From: Oscheius onirici
Taxonomy: Eukaryota > Nematoda > Chromadorea > Rhabditida > Rhabditidae
Direction: 5' to 3'
Length of the DNA: 64,000 nt
NCBI GenBank assembly: GCA_932521025.1
Contig: OW051470.1
Coordinates: 2,776,501-2,840,500 of the forward strand
In this document: one piece after another, positions 32,282 to 59,703 of the stretch
Position numbering within the stretch: position 1 is the first letter of the stretch
Layout: every line of letters starts with the position of its first letter
Notes under the pieces: generated by a model
The model's database searches: none
Told to the model about the DNA's origin: nothing
What the model saw: the letters and a program-made list of their open reading frames with translations, nothing else
Program-made: the position numbers and the translations under genes

Positions 32282-32578
32282 TTACCCACAGCAGCCCATG
32301 CAGGGACATCCAGTGGCAGCTGGAGCAGCACTGACACACATACATCCACAGCCACAGCAACCTAAAATCTTTGAAGTCTCTCTAAATTCCATACCTCCAC
32401 AACAGCCACAGTATCTCTTAACTCTCATGACTCTTTCCAGTCCCGTCTCTTGAACATGAGCCACCAGAGCCGAGTCCACGCCAGAAGGATGGTCTTCCTG
32501 GACAACTGGATCTATTTCCTCGGCAGAAATGGCGAAAACAAGGGCGAAAACGAAGAAGAGAAGAGCGAAAGAACGCAT
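32282..32578 (-). CDS. Cys-rich secreted peptide precursor, copy 1
   Basis: Two exons, complement(32282..32361, 32395..32578), 87 aa. Signal peptide MRSFALLFFVFALVFAISA, then a 36-residue acidic propeptide (EEIDPVVQEDHPSGVDSALV), then MRVKR, a furin/kex-type site. The mature peptide is about 32 residues and contains 12 cysteines in CGCC, GGCCGCGCMC and GCPCMGCCG clusters. Such density suggests disulphide cross-linking or metal binding. Nematodes have Cys-rich secreted peptides in cuticle, sperm and immunity; none was matched by name. The 33-nt intron has no stop and is a multiple of three, so its retention inserts 11 residues in frame. The gene lies 300 bp upstream of SSP copy 1, same strand, and is duplicated at 60310-60608. 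Confidence 0.8.
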   Translation of the reverse strand: MRSFALLFFVFALVFAISAEEIDPVVQEDHPSGVDSALVAHVQETGLERVMRVKRYCGCCGGMEFRETSKILGCCGCGCMCVSAAPAATGCPCMGCCG

Positions 32579-33381
32579 GTTAATGGTCCGTTGAGGACTG
32601 AGGATATGTTTTATAGACGAATGATTTGCATGAACCAATAGGGGTGGACAATGGGCAATGGACTTCCAAAAGAGCTCAGTCAATATTCGGTTCATTGTGG
32701 ATGCCTGGAGGTCTGTATAAAATCATTCTTAACTTTACAGAAATTTCAGTAGCAGACTGTTAAGAGCAAAGAGAACAACCGGGATTCTCCCCAACGCATG
32801 TTCAAGAAACATACAAAACATGATCATTTTCCATTTTTCCCTCCTTGGTTAATTGGAGTGAGATTCCGGAGAATGCAAGTGAGTTCCAAGTTTCTTTTAC
32901 TAAATTTACAGAGATGTGAACGCTTCCCGTGTGAAATTCAAGTTCGACACGCTACAGATCATAACCTCTACCATAAAAATATCTTCCAATCAGTTCAAAC
33001 TACAAGATTTAAAGTCAGTTATCTTGTCTACAGTCCTTTAAAATAGTCTTCATTGTATACATAAACGAGGAGACAGAAAGATTGCACATCACCATACAGA
33101 CAGGGGACAGGAGGGACAGAGAAAAAAAAGGAAAGACCGAGTAGTAGAGACGGGACCGCGGGTCCTACAAGGAATAAATAAGGAAAAGAAGGCAGTGTTA
33201 TTATTAAGGCCACATTGCACGTTTTGGACGGGAATAAGTATTTTGGTCGGGCTACAAAGACCTAAAGGGAAGGAAAGCTTGTACTCTAGGATATGTGTTG
33301 GTTTCTATCAAAAACAAATCACAGAATGAGGGCAGCGGAGATCCTGCTCTGATTTAAAGCTCTAGTGTCTCCTTCTTTGAT
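32579..33381. other. Intergenic
   Basis: Promoter side of the Cys-rich peptide gene and 3' side of the ETS gene. The first 150 bases are duplicated at 60609-60735. No gene seen. Confidence 0.4.
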
Positions 33382-36300
33382 TCAGGCGCAGATTGGAGAT
33401 TTGGAGGCTCGACTCATCGGGACGCCACTGGTTGGAGATTCGGGATCTTCCGAGGCATCGGAGCTAGCCGAGTCGGTACCGGAATCGAAGGGAGAGTCCT
33501 GAAGAAATATAATGGGTCGAGACTGTTAGTGTAACTACCTGGAATGCTTCCTTTGGAACGTCGACAAACTGATAAACAAGGCGTTGACCGTCTACTTTCT
33601 GGAGAATGCCTCTCTGGTAATAGTATCTGAACCGGTTCCTGCCACTCTGTTCAATGTATATATACCTCAAAGCACGACCCATCGTCTCATAGTTCATACC
33701 GGGCTTATTCTTGTGCATTCCCCAGAGACGAGAGACGGCTTTCGAGTCGACCAACTTGAAAACACCCTGGAAAGGTCAAATAGTACTGAATGGGAGAGAC
33801 GAGAGACCTTGTTCTGGTCGATCCATTTGATGAACTTGGGACAGTATTCTTTGTCCTGCAAGAGACGGAGCAGGAATTCCCAGAGGTAGGTCACTTGTCC
33901 TGAAATGAAAGCTTTTCAAAGATTTGTTCGAAAAATCGGTAGCAGCTGGTAAGTAAATGGACGCATGCTTTTGGCCGACAAAGTGGTCAACTTGTGAGTA
34001 TCTTGAACGCCGCAAAATCGATGGGCTTCGTAGGGGGAAATTCTATAAGAACCAAGGAAAATAAAGTGCAAATAGAGTCTGGAAAATACAGTGTTCCTTC
34101 AAAATACATTCTAATTTGTGTGAATTCCTCAGAATTTTCTATCCTCACAGCAGTCAGAGAGCTGGGTTTGTTTTCTTCACTGGATTGGTCTTCCCGGCCG
34201 GTCGCCCGACCACCCTTCCCGCGGGTGCCGATAGCATACGGCAGCGAACCGGCGATCTCTAATCAGACTCACCATCCCTACTTTTTCTCCTCTGTGCGAG
34301 CAGATGAGCTGGAGGGGGAACTGGCTCACTGTACCTAGATTTTAAAGGTTTCTTCTGGAAGATAGTTGCATTACCGCCTAGCTTCGAACATGTAAGGTAG
34401 GTTGGAGTAGAAGGGTGCTGTTTGAGCCTGACTGGCTCCTGTTGGGAACAAGGGGTCCGGGAAGAGAGGAGCTCCTGGAGCAGTCAGCGTCTGATGAGAC
34501 AGGTCTGAAAAGTCTGAAGGATTGGGAGAGTTTATGAGATACGTTTTTACAGACTCTTTTTTTAAAAGAAAGAAATTCTAAATTGTAGGCTGCCCATTTC
34601 TGGTCTCCTAATGTTAGACAGATCTGTGCCTTTGGAATCTAATGAAGGACATCTGAGATTTTAGAATAAACTCAAAAAAAAGCCCTTGTTCCAACCTATA
34701 AAACTTACTGGGTGCCAAAAGTCCCGTAGGTTTGAGAGCCGTCGGAGCTGGCATGCTTGGCTGTGGAGGCGGTGGTGCCGGTTGTGGCGCTGTAGCAGTT
34801 GGTGGCTGTGGCAGAAGCAGCGCTGCTGATAACCATGGATTGACCAGTCGTTGATCTGAAAAACTCTCTCCCTTCTCAAAATATTTTCATATAGTTTCAA
34901 CGTTCGGCTGGCTGCGTGATCGTCTGTTTGTTCCGGACGGGGGCTCTCGCTCGATACCACAATGGCCCGGGGTGTTTTCCGCTGCGACGGAAAGACGGAA
35001 AAACGTGTGCTGCGTGACAGCTACGACGTAGACGGATGGAAAAGGAAGAAAAACTAGCGGGAATGGAAAAAGGACGAGACGATCGCAGACAAGAACAGAG
35101 AACGACCAGGTTTCTGAGTTCTCAAAGACCATTTGGATACTCTGTTGGCCAAAGAAAGATCTCGTGTTAAAATCTTGAATTGTCTGGCTATTACTCCGAA
35201 CCTGACAGTTAAGACACAGTCGATGAACAGATACTTATTACGAGCGTTTTTTCGGTCCTTTGACTAACTGACAATGAGTGATGAATTGTGACCACTCGCT
35301 AACGTTCGTTCAAAGCGACTGTTGTTATTTTTTAGCTACACCATTTACCGTTTTTCTTTTACTACGCATCTAACTTCTATCTCTTTGACACTTATCAAAA
35401 TTTTTTTTAGATGAACCACACAGATGGAGGAATCTACTCGCCTCTAAAACTGGACCAACATTCTCATCCCGTGGGGAATTTAGAAAACAGCAACTTGACG
35501 ATGGAAAAAGTCTTCCTTACAGAATATTTTCTGAGTTAGAATACATATATAGAAAGTCACTTTCCCAATATTTGTGGTTTGTTCGGTATTTGTTCAAAAC
35601 GGGGTTAGTTGAGTTAGTAAACTATCGGACGGTCAAGACAGAAAAGAACCGTTAGTTTACTTATTTCTCGAAGTGTACTCACAACAATATCCCGCTCTAG
35701 TTCCATTTTTAAACTCGAAACAAAATAAACTCACTTTCAGATCTTTCATTTTTCCCCTTACCTTGACCATCAAATCCAGTTCCTCATCCGGCTTCCTCAG
35801 CCGGTTTCACACTCTCACCCGACCTCCGCCCCGCGATGAACTTTCTCCAATTCAAATACACAGCCACTGTCCAGGATATCGTGAAGGTGGCGATGACACA
35901 CGAGGGCAAAAAGATCAGAGACAGGCTCTATGGACTGGAAAGGCGTCAATTATACTTTTTCAGGCAAAAGTTGGCATCAGTGGCCTAACTGTTCATCGCA
36001 AAGTCTATCCATCTTTCAACAGTTCATCCCGATGACGAGACTGAATCGGATGGACGTTGACAGAGCTCGCAGAGCAAGGATGTTTTTCATCATTTGCGGG
36101 AGGATTTGATCCCTTGACCTCCTCCTTATTAGTCAACAGGACAATCCATTTGGCCATCGCGTCAATTGGGTTGTGGTCAAAGCCTCTGGGTATAGGGTCG
36201 ACTTAATTGGATTGAGCAATGATACATTTGGTCAATTGATTTCTTTGGTTTCAGAGAGTAAGAATGCATCTGATCTAGAGTCGAGTCAACTGTTCATTTA

Positions 36301-39300
36301 CAAGTGAAGAAACACCAGGAAAAGGATTATTGAACCCGAATTGGTAAACTAGACAGGGTAAAAATGCAATACGATAGACAGTCAGAGCCTCTGACCTATC
36401 TTCCCATATCCTCGGACTCAGAGGTCAGTTTTCATAAGGGTAAAGTTTGGCAGAGAGGGGACATTTAACCAAGATCATCGATCTCAAAAAGGTGAGTTCT
36501 AGAGAAAGCTTCTTTGGGACAAGAGTTCCAGTTCAGAGTCTGTCTATTGCAGTTTTATACAAGAGAGTTCAGAGTCACATTGTATCTTCCCATATCTGCT
36601 ACCGAGTCTTCCAGAGAATTGTGTAATTTCGAAACTCGGGTCCCTTCCGATCCGTCAGAAACTGATTGCGTAATGAGCGCGAACGGCCTATCTCTCTTCC
36701 GCGATTTCGCTCTCACACCTTTCATCAAAATAGGTGGGAAAGGTCACGCGGAGAAAGTTCATCTGGAGCATGTACTGATTCTATTTCTGCGTCTTTGAAC
36801 TGTTAGCATGTGAATTGTGTGAATCGGCTTCTGTACAGAAGGGCCTCCGACAAATATTTGCTATCAGTGATTATGGTTCTCCCTGAGGGGGCATGTATAC
36901 AACAGCAGCAGTTTCGATCCCCTTGAGAAATCTCCCGGATGGGGTCGCTTTCACGCATCGACAGTATCGAGCTAACCGGTTGAGGGAGAGAGGGAAATCC
37001 CTCCGAAGAACTTGTCGCGCTGGGGTCAACAAGAGAATCTCTCATCGATGGCAGGAACCACGCTCCGACAGGTGTCAAGCTGGTTATGCTTCCGGAAACA
37101 TATGGTCAAGTTTTGAAGGGACGCTGTTTTACTAGTCACGGTTCTCCAAGGCAGTAAGAGAGAAATATAATAGTTAAAAATGAAAGAACACAATATTCCG
37201 TCTTTTTGGAATGAGGCGTATAGTTCTGAACAAGACTGATATCTTCAAAACTTCGCAGTATTTTCAAATTTCTTCCCAATGCTTTTAGATTTTAGACAAA
37301 ACAGACACGTTTTGGTTATTTTGGTTTGGTTTGGATATAGACATTTTGTGTTGCAGAAATGTGTCTTTAGCCTCACTTTTTATGAAAAATTTATGAAGTC
37401 TCTCTCTCTTTTGTATATTCTTTCCAGATCACCTAGATTCCAAAAAAAAATTCATTTCCATAAAGAGTATCGGAATGTGAAGCACCCTTCGGTAGAAAAC
37501 TAAAAGCTCCCCAAGACCAAATCCCTGAGTCTGAGATGAGTGACCATCACTCTCACCCCTCCCTGTACAAAACTCGTTCGGCGGGTCAAGCACTTGAAAA
37601 AGAGTGAAGGCGCCAGGCGGCTATAAGACACTTTCGCCCCAACCAGAATATGATGAGGCACTGACCAATAGACTGGAACTGTTTTCGGAAGCGAAAATCC
37701 TGCTAAGGTTCCCTACTTCAAGAGGCAAGCTGTCAGAACTCAATTATAGAGGATACAGGATATCTAAGAAAGTCCGATAGATATAAAATTTTCACCAGAT
37801 CAGTTCAAATCCCTTACGGTTCCTGTAGTTCTCTCCCCAGCATCCCGTATAATTTTACGCTGCGGCTGTTCGCTCGTCCTTTGAGGCGCGTGCCGCGGCC
37901 GCAAACACAAGCGCACGCATGTGCGGAACACGGAACGGAGGCTCTGCTGCAGAGACGATTTAAAGGACTGTACAGATAATGAGCCTGTCAGTGTCTACCA
38001 GAATTAACTATGGTCAAATCAAACTTACCTTTCCATGAGAGACAGGAAAGAGGCTGTTAAAATATCTAGGGACTCGTGATTAGATACTGTTGACCAGAGC
38101 CAACTGTTGATTCAAGTAGATCACTGTTTCAAATTCCTTGTTAATCTGCTATCAGTCTGTCAGAGGAATCTCAGTCTCTCATCCCGTCCCAGAAGGCCCC
38201 TTGAACCCTCGAACCCTTGAACCCTTTGTGCAAAGCCCCTACCAGTTCCCCTCTGTTCTAATCTGTCTGGCTGCCTCCGGGTTTGTTACAAGCTTGAAAA
38301 GTCAACAGAGACATGTTCTTGCGGGTCGCGTGCCCCTTGTACTCGCTTCCTGTTGTTCAAACACAGTAGCGAAAGAATACAAAACGTACTAGATGTCTCT
38401 TCCGGCTACTGGCAATGGTTTCAATCATATCCAAAGACTCGTGACAATGATATAGAAGTGTCTCGATAGTATTTCTTCTAACAAAAGTCTTGTTCCCCTA
38501 TAAGAGTGTAATCAGATTTTGAACAAACATTGGTCAGCGCAAAGCAGAGCACGGAAAAGGAAACGCTGTTTGTCCGGGAAGCTCTCCGTGAAAGTACAAC
38601 GCTCGGGGCTCAGTTACAGTCTTCCTTTAGTTATTGGGAGTATTTTCAAGCATAATAGCTGCTCATTGTCAAGAATTCGATACTGAATCTGGAATTTATT
38701 CTCGTTGTCAACTAAAAAGTAGGTACGCAATTGCGGACACCGTAGTTCAGAATTTCGTCTCATACCAGAGAAATATACCTTTTGACGCAATATAAGGATG
38801 AGCGGATTATAGACCAGACTTACCATTTATCCATGGCCAAAGAAATGTGGGCAGATTTGATGATGAGTCCAAAGCTGAACTTTGCTGTGTTGAGGTGTTT
38901 AATGGAGGAGCTGAAAGAGATCACGATTGGAGAAAGTGATAGTCAGGAAACCTATGGTGATTCCTTGCAATACATTAGTCCCAGGTAGTAGAACATGAGG
39001 ATGGACTGGGAAAGAAGGTGGATCTGAGTGGTCACCGACATCCAGACCAATTCCTAAACAGGTCAGTCAGTTTAATGATAAACACATACCAGAATCTGGA
39101 CTGCTAGAAGCACTGGCACATTTCTGTTTTTCCAGAAGCCTTTGGAGAATGTTGATAGAGTCGGAGGTTGTCCCGGAGGTCGTCGGCTGGTCAGTCACAA
39201 AACTGGCGGCACTCCAGAGAATAGCCGGAGCCGACGTCCGACGTCCGTCTGCGTATTTCGGAGTGGGACGTTCTATGCGAATCTCGTCGTCCACTTCCAT
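33382..39300 (-). CDS. ETS-domain transcription factor, ELF-like
   Basis: Eight exons: complement(33382..33498, 33539..33626, 33666..33766, 33808..33899, 34273..34334, 34375..34513, 34709..34855, 39090..39300), 318 aa. The ETS winged-helix domain (about residues 190-280) is complete: [20 protein letters not shown], then [16 protein letters not shown], then [20 protein letters not shown] and [10 protein letters not shown]. The recognition helix keeps both DNA-contacting Arg (GRALR). LWEFLL, KxIKW and LVYQF match the ELF1/2/4 subfamily best. The N-terminal part is acidic, then Pro/Gln-rich ([14 protein letters not shown]), as in activation domains; the tail is Ser/Asp-rich. The first exon is joined over a 4.2 kb intron by matching phase (G|AT = Asp), typical of a regulator with intronic control sequences. 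Exon 3 (34375) has two in-frame acceptors 9 nt apart (34505 and 34514), giving isoforms with or without three residues. Confidence 0.9.
34856..39089. other. First intron of the ETS gene
   Basis: 4.2 kb. Short plus-strand ORFs occur (for example ATG 35411, 42 codons directly behind TTTTTTTTAG, and ATG 35836, about 50 codons) but none links to further exons. A GC-rich stretch lies at about 37860-37960. No repeat or RNA gene was recognised. It may hold enhancers or alternative promoters. Confidence 0.4.
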
Positions 39301-41510
39301 TTTCACCTCCGAGTGCTGAAAGTTTTTGGGTGAGCTGAGATTGGAACAGAATCTACAAAAATTTGAACTTTTCTAACAAAGTCTTCATGGGCGAGAATTT
39401 CAGGACTGTGCACTAACTCGAGTAGAATGTCGATTATCGTAACCTCAGTAATAAGTTATCTGTCCGACAGGCTTCTAGAGCTGAACTAAGAGCTGAGAAA
39501 AGTCGTTTAGGGAAGGGATATTTGGTGGTACTTACTAACAAAGTCTACGATTGTGAGCTGGCAGATAATTTGATAAGAAAAGTTCGCTAAACATTCCAAA
39601 AGAAGAAAACACTTATAGCATCGAAGAAAACAAGACTGTTATCCGTGGGTCGCGATGATCAATAATTTCCGCCTAAAAATCTCTCTCCTACGTAACTTCC
39701 TCTCCCAGTGAGAGAAATTTCAACCGGTCTCAACCAAACGCGATCTAGGAAGCGGCGAGACTGACCGCCAAGAGAGACAGGGCTATTTATCAAATTCAAG
39801 CCATTTTTCACACTTCTGGACGCAGATCAAGAACATGGAAAGGGCAATAATGTGATCATAATCCGCTCCTAGGAAAAAGGGGGCTGCACTGGGAATGCGA
39901 TGATGATGTTCTCACGCATACGGGAACTTTAGAAGGGGTCTTTGATGATACAAGAAATTTCGATTCGAGGAACTATAGGATGAGTCAGAAGATTCTCGTA
40001 AAAGTGACCAGCTGACCGTAAACCTCAAACTTGGCGACCACTACTGAACTGTAGAGGGTCGCTGCGTTCCGGAAACTATTCGGGGTAATGAAAATCAAAG
40101 AGAGAATTCGTCCGATTTCCCAACAGCTCATCGAACCAATTTCTCTGCCAAATTGTCTTGTTTGTCAAGACTACTAGACCAATAAAACTCCTCCAACGCC
40201 TACTAGAGATCCAAAGAAAAAGACAGGAGACTATGATGGCGGAGAAAGGGCACCCGAGCTATTTGTTGAAAACAACAACGATGAAATTGCAAAGATAATC
40301 TATGGTCATCGAGGCGTGAAGAGAAGGAAATTGAGATGCTACCAAAAAGATAAAATGGACTTTAAATTCAGAGGTCTGTTCACATCGACTCCTTAGGAGT
40401 AAGTCAAAAATAGGTTTGTCATGTATTCTCAATGGCTCCAATACTACCAGGATTTGTATTCCACGACGTATATTACTCTTTTTAGCTTGAACAAATCCTG
40501 TGCCGACTATACCGGTAACAGTTGTACTGACAATGAGTCAAGATCTCCAAAACAGTTTCCGGCAAAAAGCCCATGGAAATCGCGAATTTGCGTCAAAGAT
40601 ATTCAAGTTCTAAAAGATCGAAAGCATTTTCCAGTAGCCCAAAAAAGAAAGCTGTGACTTTACAAAAAAATAAACCTTGAGCCCGAAGGTACTTATATGA
40701 GAGAAAAATGAATGTATTCAGGCTAAGAGTACAGTCTTACAGTAGTTGCTACTCTGAAAACAGTGCCTATTTTGAAAGAATAAAGAGAGAGAGGAATACC
40801 AAACTCTGAGAAAACTAAAAGAAAGAGCACAAGATGAAAAGAGACGGAAGTCAATGAATATCTGATAATTTACTCCCTCCCGGATGAAAAGAAGAAAATA
40901 ACCTCTTTCTCGTCGATTCTTGGCGCCATTTTGACAGTTTGTAAGAGAAGATCGCTATTGCGGCTAGTCAGTTGTAGCATTCGTGCCGGCACCTGGGGCG
41001 GAAGCGAACGCGGAGAGAGGGCGGAGGCTGAGACACCGTCCCGTCTGCGCTACGCCCCTTTTGATTTTTCAACTCAACTTTTAGCTGAAACTTTTGAAAG
41101 GAGCTGTTTTTGAACTGGAGTAATTGAATGAACTGGCAAATGTGTTGTCAAGAATGAGAGTTGGTGTTTGAGACGGTGTTCAGTCAAGGTTTGTTTATGT
41201 TTGACCTGGCCGCCTGAGAACTCTCTCTCTCTCTCTCTCTTTCTCCGGAAAGAGGTTTTCCGGGAGAGAGAGAGTTGTACCTTGTATACTCTCTCAGGGA
41301 ATATGAGTTTGTAGCAGAAGTTGGTTACCATGGAAAGAAGTTGTTCCACGGAATGCAGAGCTAGAGGCGCTACAAACCTAGTCTTTACAACTTTCTCAGA
41401 TGCTGCTTATGATGTTCTGATGAGTGTTCTGTTGAGCGTAAGAGTCGCTGCATTTCTGAAACTATTAGGCGTTGGTCTTCTGGGTAAACGTACAGAGCTT
41501 GAAAAGAAGT
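39301..41510. other. Intergenic, ETS upstream region
   Basis: Probable promoter of the ETS gene near 39310-39320 (a CTTTCAG acceptor just before the first coding exon suggests a noncoding exon further up). A short CT run lies at 41221-41240, with GAGAGAGAG at 41265-41273. No gene seen. Confidence 0.35.
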
Positions 41511-41662
41511 AGTTCTACTTGTCCTTTCAGAAGTACCAGCAGCAAGACCAAAGTAGACGATTCGAGGAAAGAAGACAAGAAGAGTTGCAACCACCAGAGA
41601 ACAGAAACAAAGAAACACCAAGAGAAAAGAAGAAGACTACGCCCAGAAGTTTTTATTGGGAC

Positions 41663-41989
41663 CTAGGCAGCAGAGAGGGGGATGGTGATGGATCCGGCGG
41701 GCTGGGCTCCCTCGAAGGCCGTCTTGGCGTCAGCAGCATCGGCCGGAACGACGGCAAAATGAACGACGAGCTTGTCTTCCTTGGCGTCTCCAGTCGTACG
41801 GGTGATCTCCAGCGGGGTGGCGGCACCGGGTTCGACGAATCCGAAGACGGGCTTGATGCGGTATTCGTTGTTGTTGGAAGACTTGACCTTGAAGGCCAGA
41901 CGGTCCGTTCCGGCGTTGGCCAGCTGGTGGGTAGAGGCTCCTCCAGTGGCAGGGACGGAGCAGGCGGGCGGATCGGCGGTCAGCGACAT
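41663..41989 (-). CDS. Sperm-specific MSP-domain protein (SSP), copy 2
   Basis: Intronless, 108 aa. The coding region and about 100 bp on each side are almost identical to copy 1 (VVHFA instead of VIHFA; AKTAFEG instead of AKMAFEG). A TATA box lies at 42020-42028. Similarity to copy 1 ends near 42090 upstream. It continues further downstream with copy 3 (a shared stretch around 41515-41580 containing GTAGACGATTCGAGGAAAG). It has no Cys-rich peptide gene next to it, unlike copies 1 and 3. Confidence 0.93.
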   Translation of the reverse strand: MSLTADPPACSVPATGGASTHQLANAGTDRLAFKVKSSNNNEYRIKPVFGFVEPGAATPLEITRTTGDAKEDKLVVHFAVVPADAADAKTAFEGAQPAGSITIPLSAA

Positions 41990-42019
41990 CTTCTTTGAAG
42001 TTATTCTTCGATTTCTCCT

Positions 42020-42028
42020 CCTTTTATA
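42020..42028 (-). promoter_or_regulatory. TATA box of SSP copy 2
   Basis: TATAAAAGG on the minus strand at the same distance from ATG as in copies 1 and 3. Confidence 0.7.
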
Positions 42029-42089
42029 GTATTCCTTGGAGGCAATTAGAGTGTTTTTTTAGGCAACTTTTGCAACTTTTTTGGACAAA

Positions 42090-43535
42090 ACGTTGTGTTT
42101 TTTAATTGGTCTTGCTTAGATGGCAAAAAGAAAAAAAATCGTGTCTCTTCTTTACTCAACCAAAACTGTATATGAACATGAGAACAGCCAGAAACTACGA
42201 CCCTTTCCTCCTCAATGTCACTTGACCACCGTTCGTTACTCGTGTCTCTTTTCCCTTCCAGTCAGTTCATAGAATGCCTCTTACTTTATCCCTGCCCGAC
42301 TCATCCTCTCACCCCACTACCCGACTCATCCTCTCATTCCTTCTTTTTCCACGTCTCTCCTTTTTTGCACTGTCCGTTCCGCGTCCGGATGCGTGACCTA
42401 TGGGACGTGTGCTGTCTCTGCAATACAGGAGGCTAAAAGGCAAATAACGCAGAGAGAGCGAGCAAACGTCGAGTTTCGCTCGCGCGTTCCAGGGAAGAAT
42501 CGAGGAAGAGAACAGTTTTACGGACTTCCTAGACGTCGGCGGTCAGCTTTGATCCGATGCGAGGGAAAACCACCGGAGCCATCGTAAAATGTTCACTCGG
42601 AGCTCGGATTTTTACGACTGAGAGTGGAATTTGATACTCACTGCAGGACAAAGTTACAAAAACACCTTCCTGCTCATATGGCTCACGTACTTACTGGGGG
42701 GTCTAGACAAAACTGGACTGAACAAGAATCGGGGTTCTTACAACTTGTTAGACTATTTAAAGGTTACGGTAACCAAAAGGAACAATGTTTCGGGGAACAC
42801 GGAATGTTCAATTTCCATTTGAATTTTCAAAATGCTCCTTTTTCAGTTTTTCATAGGAAACAAGGATATTTTGGCCTATAATCAATGAGGTTTTGAACAA
42901 AAAGGAACTAAGAAAACTGAGTAACTGTTAGACGCTATAGTAGACGTGTTCCCCAGTGTTTTCCTTTCAGCTCCTTCTTGTGATCAAAAATGGTCTTTGT
43001 CAAAGTTGCGATGTTCTACAAAGTTTTAGAATCCAACAAGAACTCCAACTTTGTAATCTATTGGAAATCTTAAAAATGGCATCTTGAGGTCGAAAAATAG
43101 GAAACAAAAGACTCAGGGCAAAAGGGGAGATTATCATTTCTAGAATCTCTATTTGAAGTAATGAACAGTTTTGAGTAAACAAGAGCTACAGTTCGGGCAG
43201 TCACCGGCTTTTATCGTTTGTGAACAGGTTATGTTTCTTGGATCTGTGAGGAATAAATGGAAAGTAATAAGAAAGAGGTCTTTTAAGCCAAAAAAGATTT
43301 CTCTCCTGGAAATTGGCTCATTCATACTGTCCCGAACCACACTGGCGCTATCTCACGAATTTTAACGAATCCTTTTTTGATTGAGTGTACCCTTCTTTTT
43401 TTCCCTCTTACAACGTCTCTCACGACTTTCGATCTCACTTCATCAGAAGCAGATAACCCGTAACATCTCGACGCAGCGATCTCTTGTCCTTCCGCTTCTC
43501 CACCGTGATGATATTCTTCATTTCTTCTGAACCCA
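42090..43535. other. Intergenic
   Basis: 1.4 kb between SSP copy 2 and the AASDH-like gene. Only short unrelated open frames. Nothing recognised. Confidence 0.4.
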
Positions 43536-58622
<15,087 letters not shown>

Positions 58623-59376
58623 ACCTTGTTGTCATTCTAATACCGGTAGTTCTCTCGTAAAATTTGTTCTTGTCTTCAAGTTCTCTTCTCGTTGACAGAG
58701 TTCCAGGTTTGTCAGTTTTCCGAATGATGAGAGACAAGTAGTAGTCAGAGAAAATACATGAGCCGGTCACTAGAACACGAAACACTGGTCCTTTCCCATT
58801 TCGTCAATGTTGGATAACAACACATCCAGACAGACGAGACATTGAGCATCTTCAGGTTTTATAACTGGTAGTAGCAAAAGATAACTATAAACAGTAACAA
58901 TGCAACACCTACTCTGAACCTTACGGATGATACATACAGACAAAAGACAAGGAACAATCGAGCAGTTATCGGAAAACGAATAGATAGTCTTTTTCAATCT
59001 CATCAGAGCGGTTTCGTTTGTAGCAAGTCCTACAGACAGTTGACCTCAGCCACAACGATTACAACCATGGGCAGTCGTATTAAGAACGACAGAGTGCGAT
59101 GTTATGTTCTGGAAGAGACAACAGAAACCTTCAGCGCAGTACGAGAACATTTCAGATATGGCACTTGTCGAACACTTTAGTAAACAGATTATCCTTTCCA
59201 AACTTCAAACATTCGAAAACTTTCCTTTTTATCATCTAAACCCACCAATTAACAAAACTCTTTAGTTTCATAAAGTTTTGTCCAAAAAATTTGCAAAAGT
59301 TGCCTAAAAAAACACTCTAATTGCCTCCAAGGAATACTATAAAAGGAGCCGAAATCGAAGAATAACTTCAAAGAAG
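58623..59376. other. Intergenic, 3' side of AASDH and SSP copy 3 promoter
   Basis: No gene. From about 59165 to the SSP start the sequence is the reverse complement of 31967-32175, so the inverted SSP block begins about 210 bp upstream of ATG. Confidence 0.6.
59338..59346 (+). promoter_or_regulatory. TATA box of SSP copy 3
   Basis: TATAAAAGG, preceded by CTCTAATTGCCTCCAAGGAA, which is conserved before all three copies. Confidence 0.7.
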
Positions 59377-59703
59377 ATGTCGCTGACCGCCGATCCGCCC
59401 GCCTGCTCCGTCCCTGCCACTGGAGGAGCCTCTACCCACCAGCTGGCCAACGCCGGAACGGACCGTCTGGCCTTCAAGGTCAAGTCTTCCAACAACAACG
59501 AATACCGCATCAAGCCCGTCTTCGGATTCGTCGAACCCGGTGCCGCCACCCCGCTGGAGATCACCCGTACGACTGGAGACGCCAAGGAAGACAAGCTCGT
59601 CATCCACTTTGCCGTCGTTCCGGCCGAAGCTGCTGACGCCAAGACGGCCTTCGAGGGAGCCCAGCCCGCCGGATCCATCACCATCCCCCTCTCTGCTGCC
59701 TAG
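59377..59703 (+). CDS. Sperm-specific MSP-domain protein (SSP), copy 3
   Basis: Intronless, 108 aa, plus strand, unlike copies 1 and 2. Coding sequence is nearly identical (VPAEAADAKT here). TAG is followed directly by CCAATAAAAAC, a polyadenylation signal (AATAAA at 59708-59713). The downstream flank carries the same GAAGAAGACTACGCC-type stretch as the other copies (reverse orientation). This copy sits next to the second Cys-rich peptide gene, but the two genes converge here, whereas at 31.6-32.6 kb both are on the minus strand. Confidence 0.93.
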   Translation: MSLTADPPACSVPATGGASTHQLANAGTDRLAFKVKSSNNNEYRIKPVFGFVEPGAATPLEITRTTGDAKEDKLVIHFAVVPAEAADAKTAFEGAQPAGSITIPLSAA

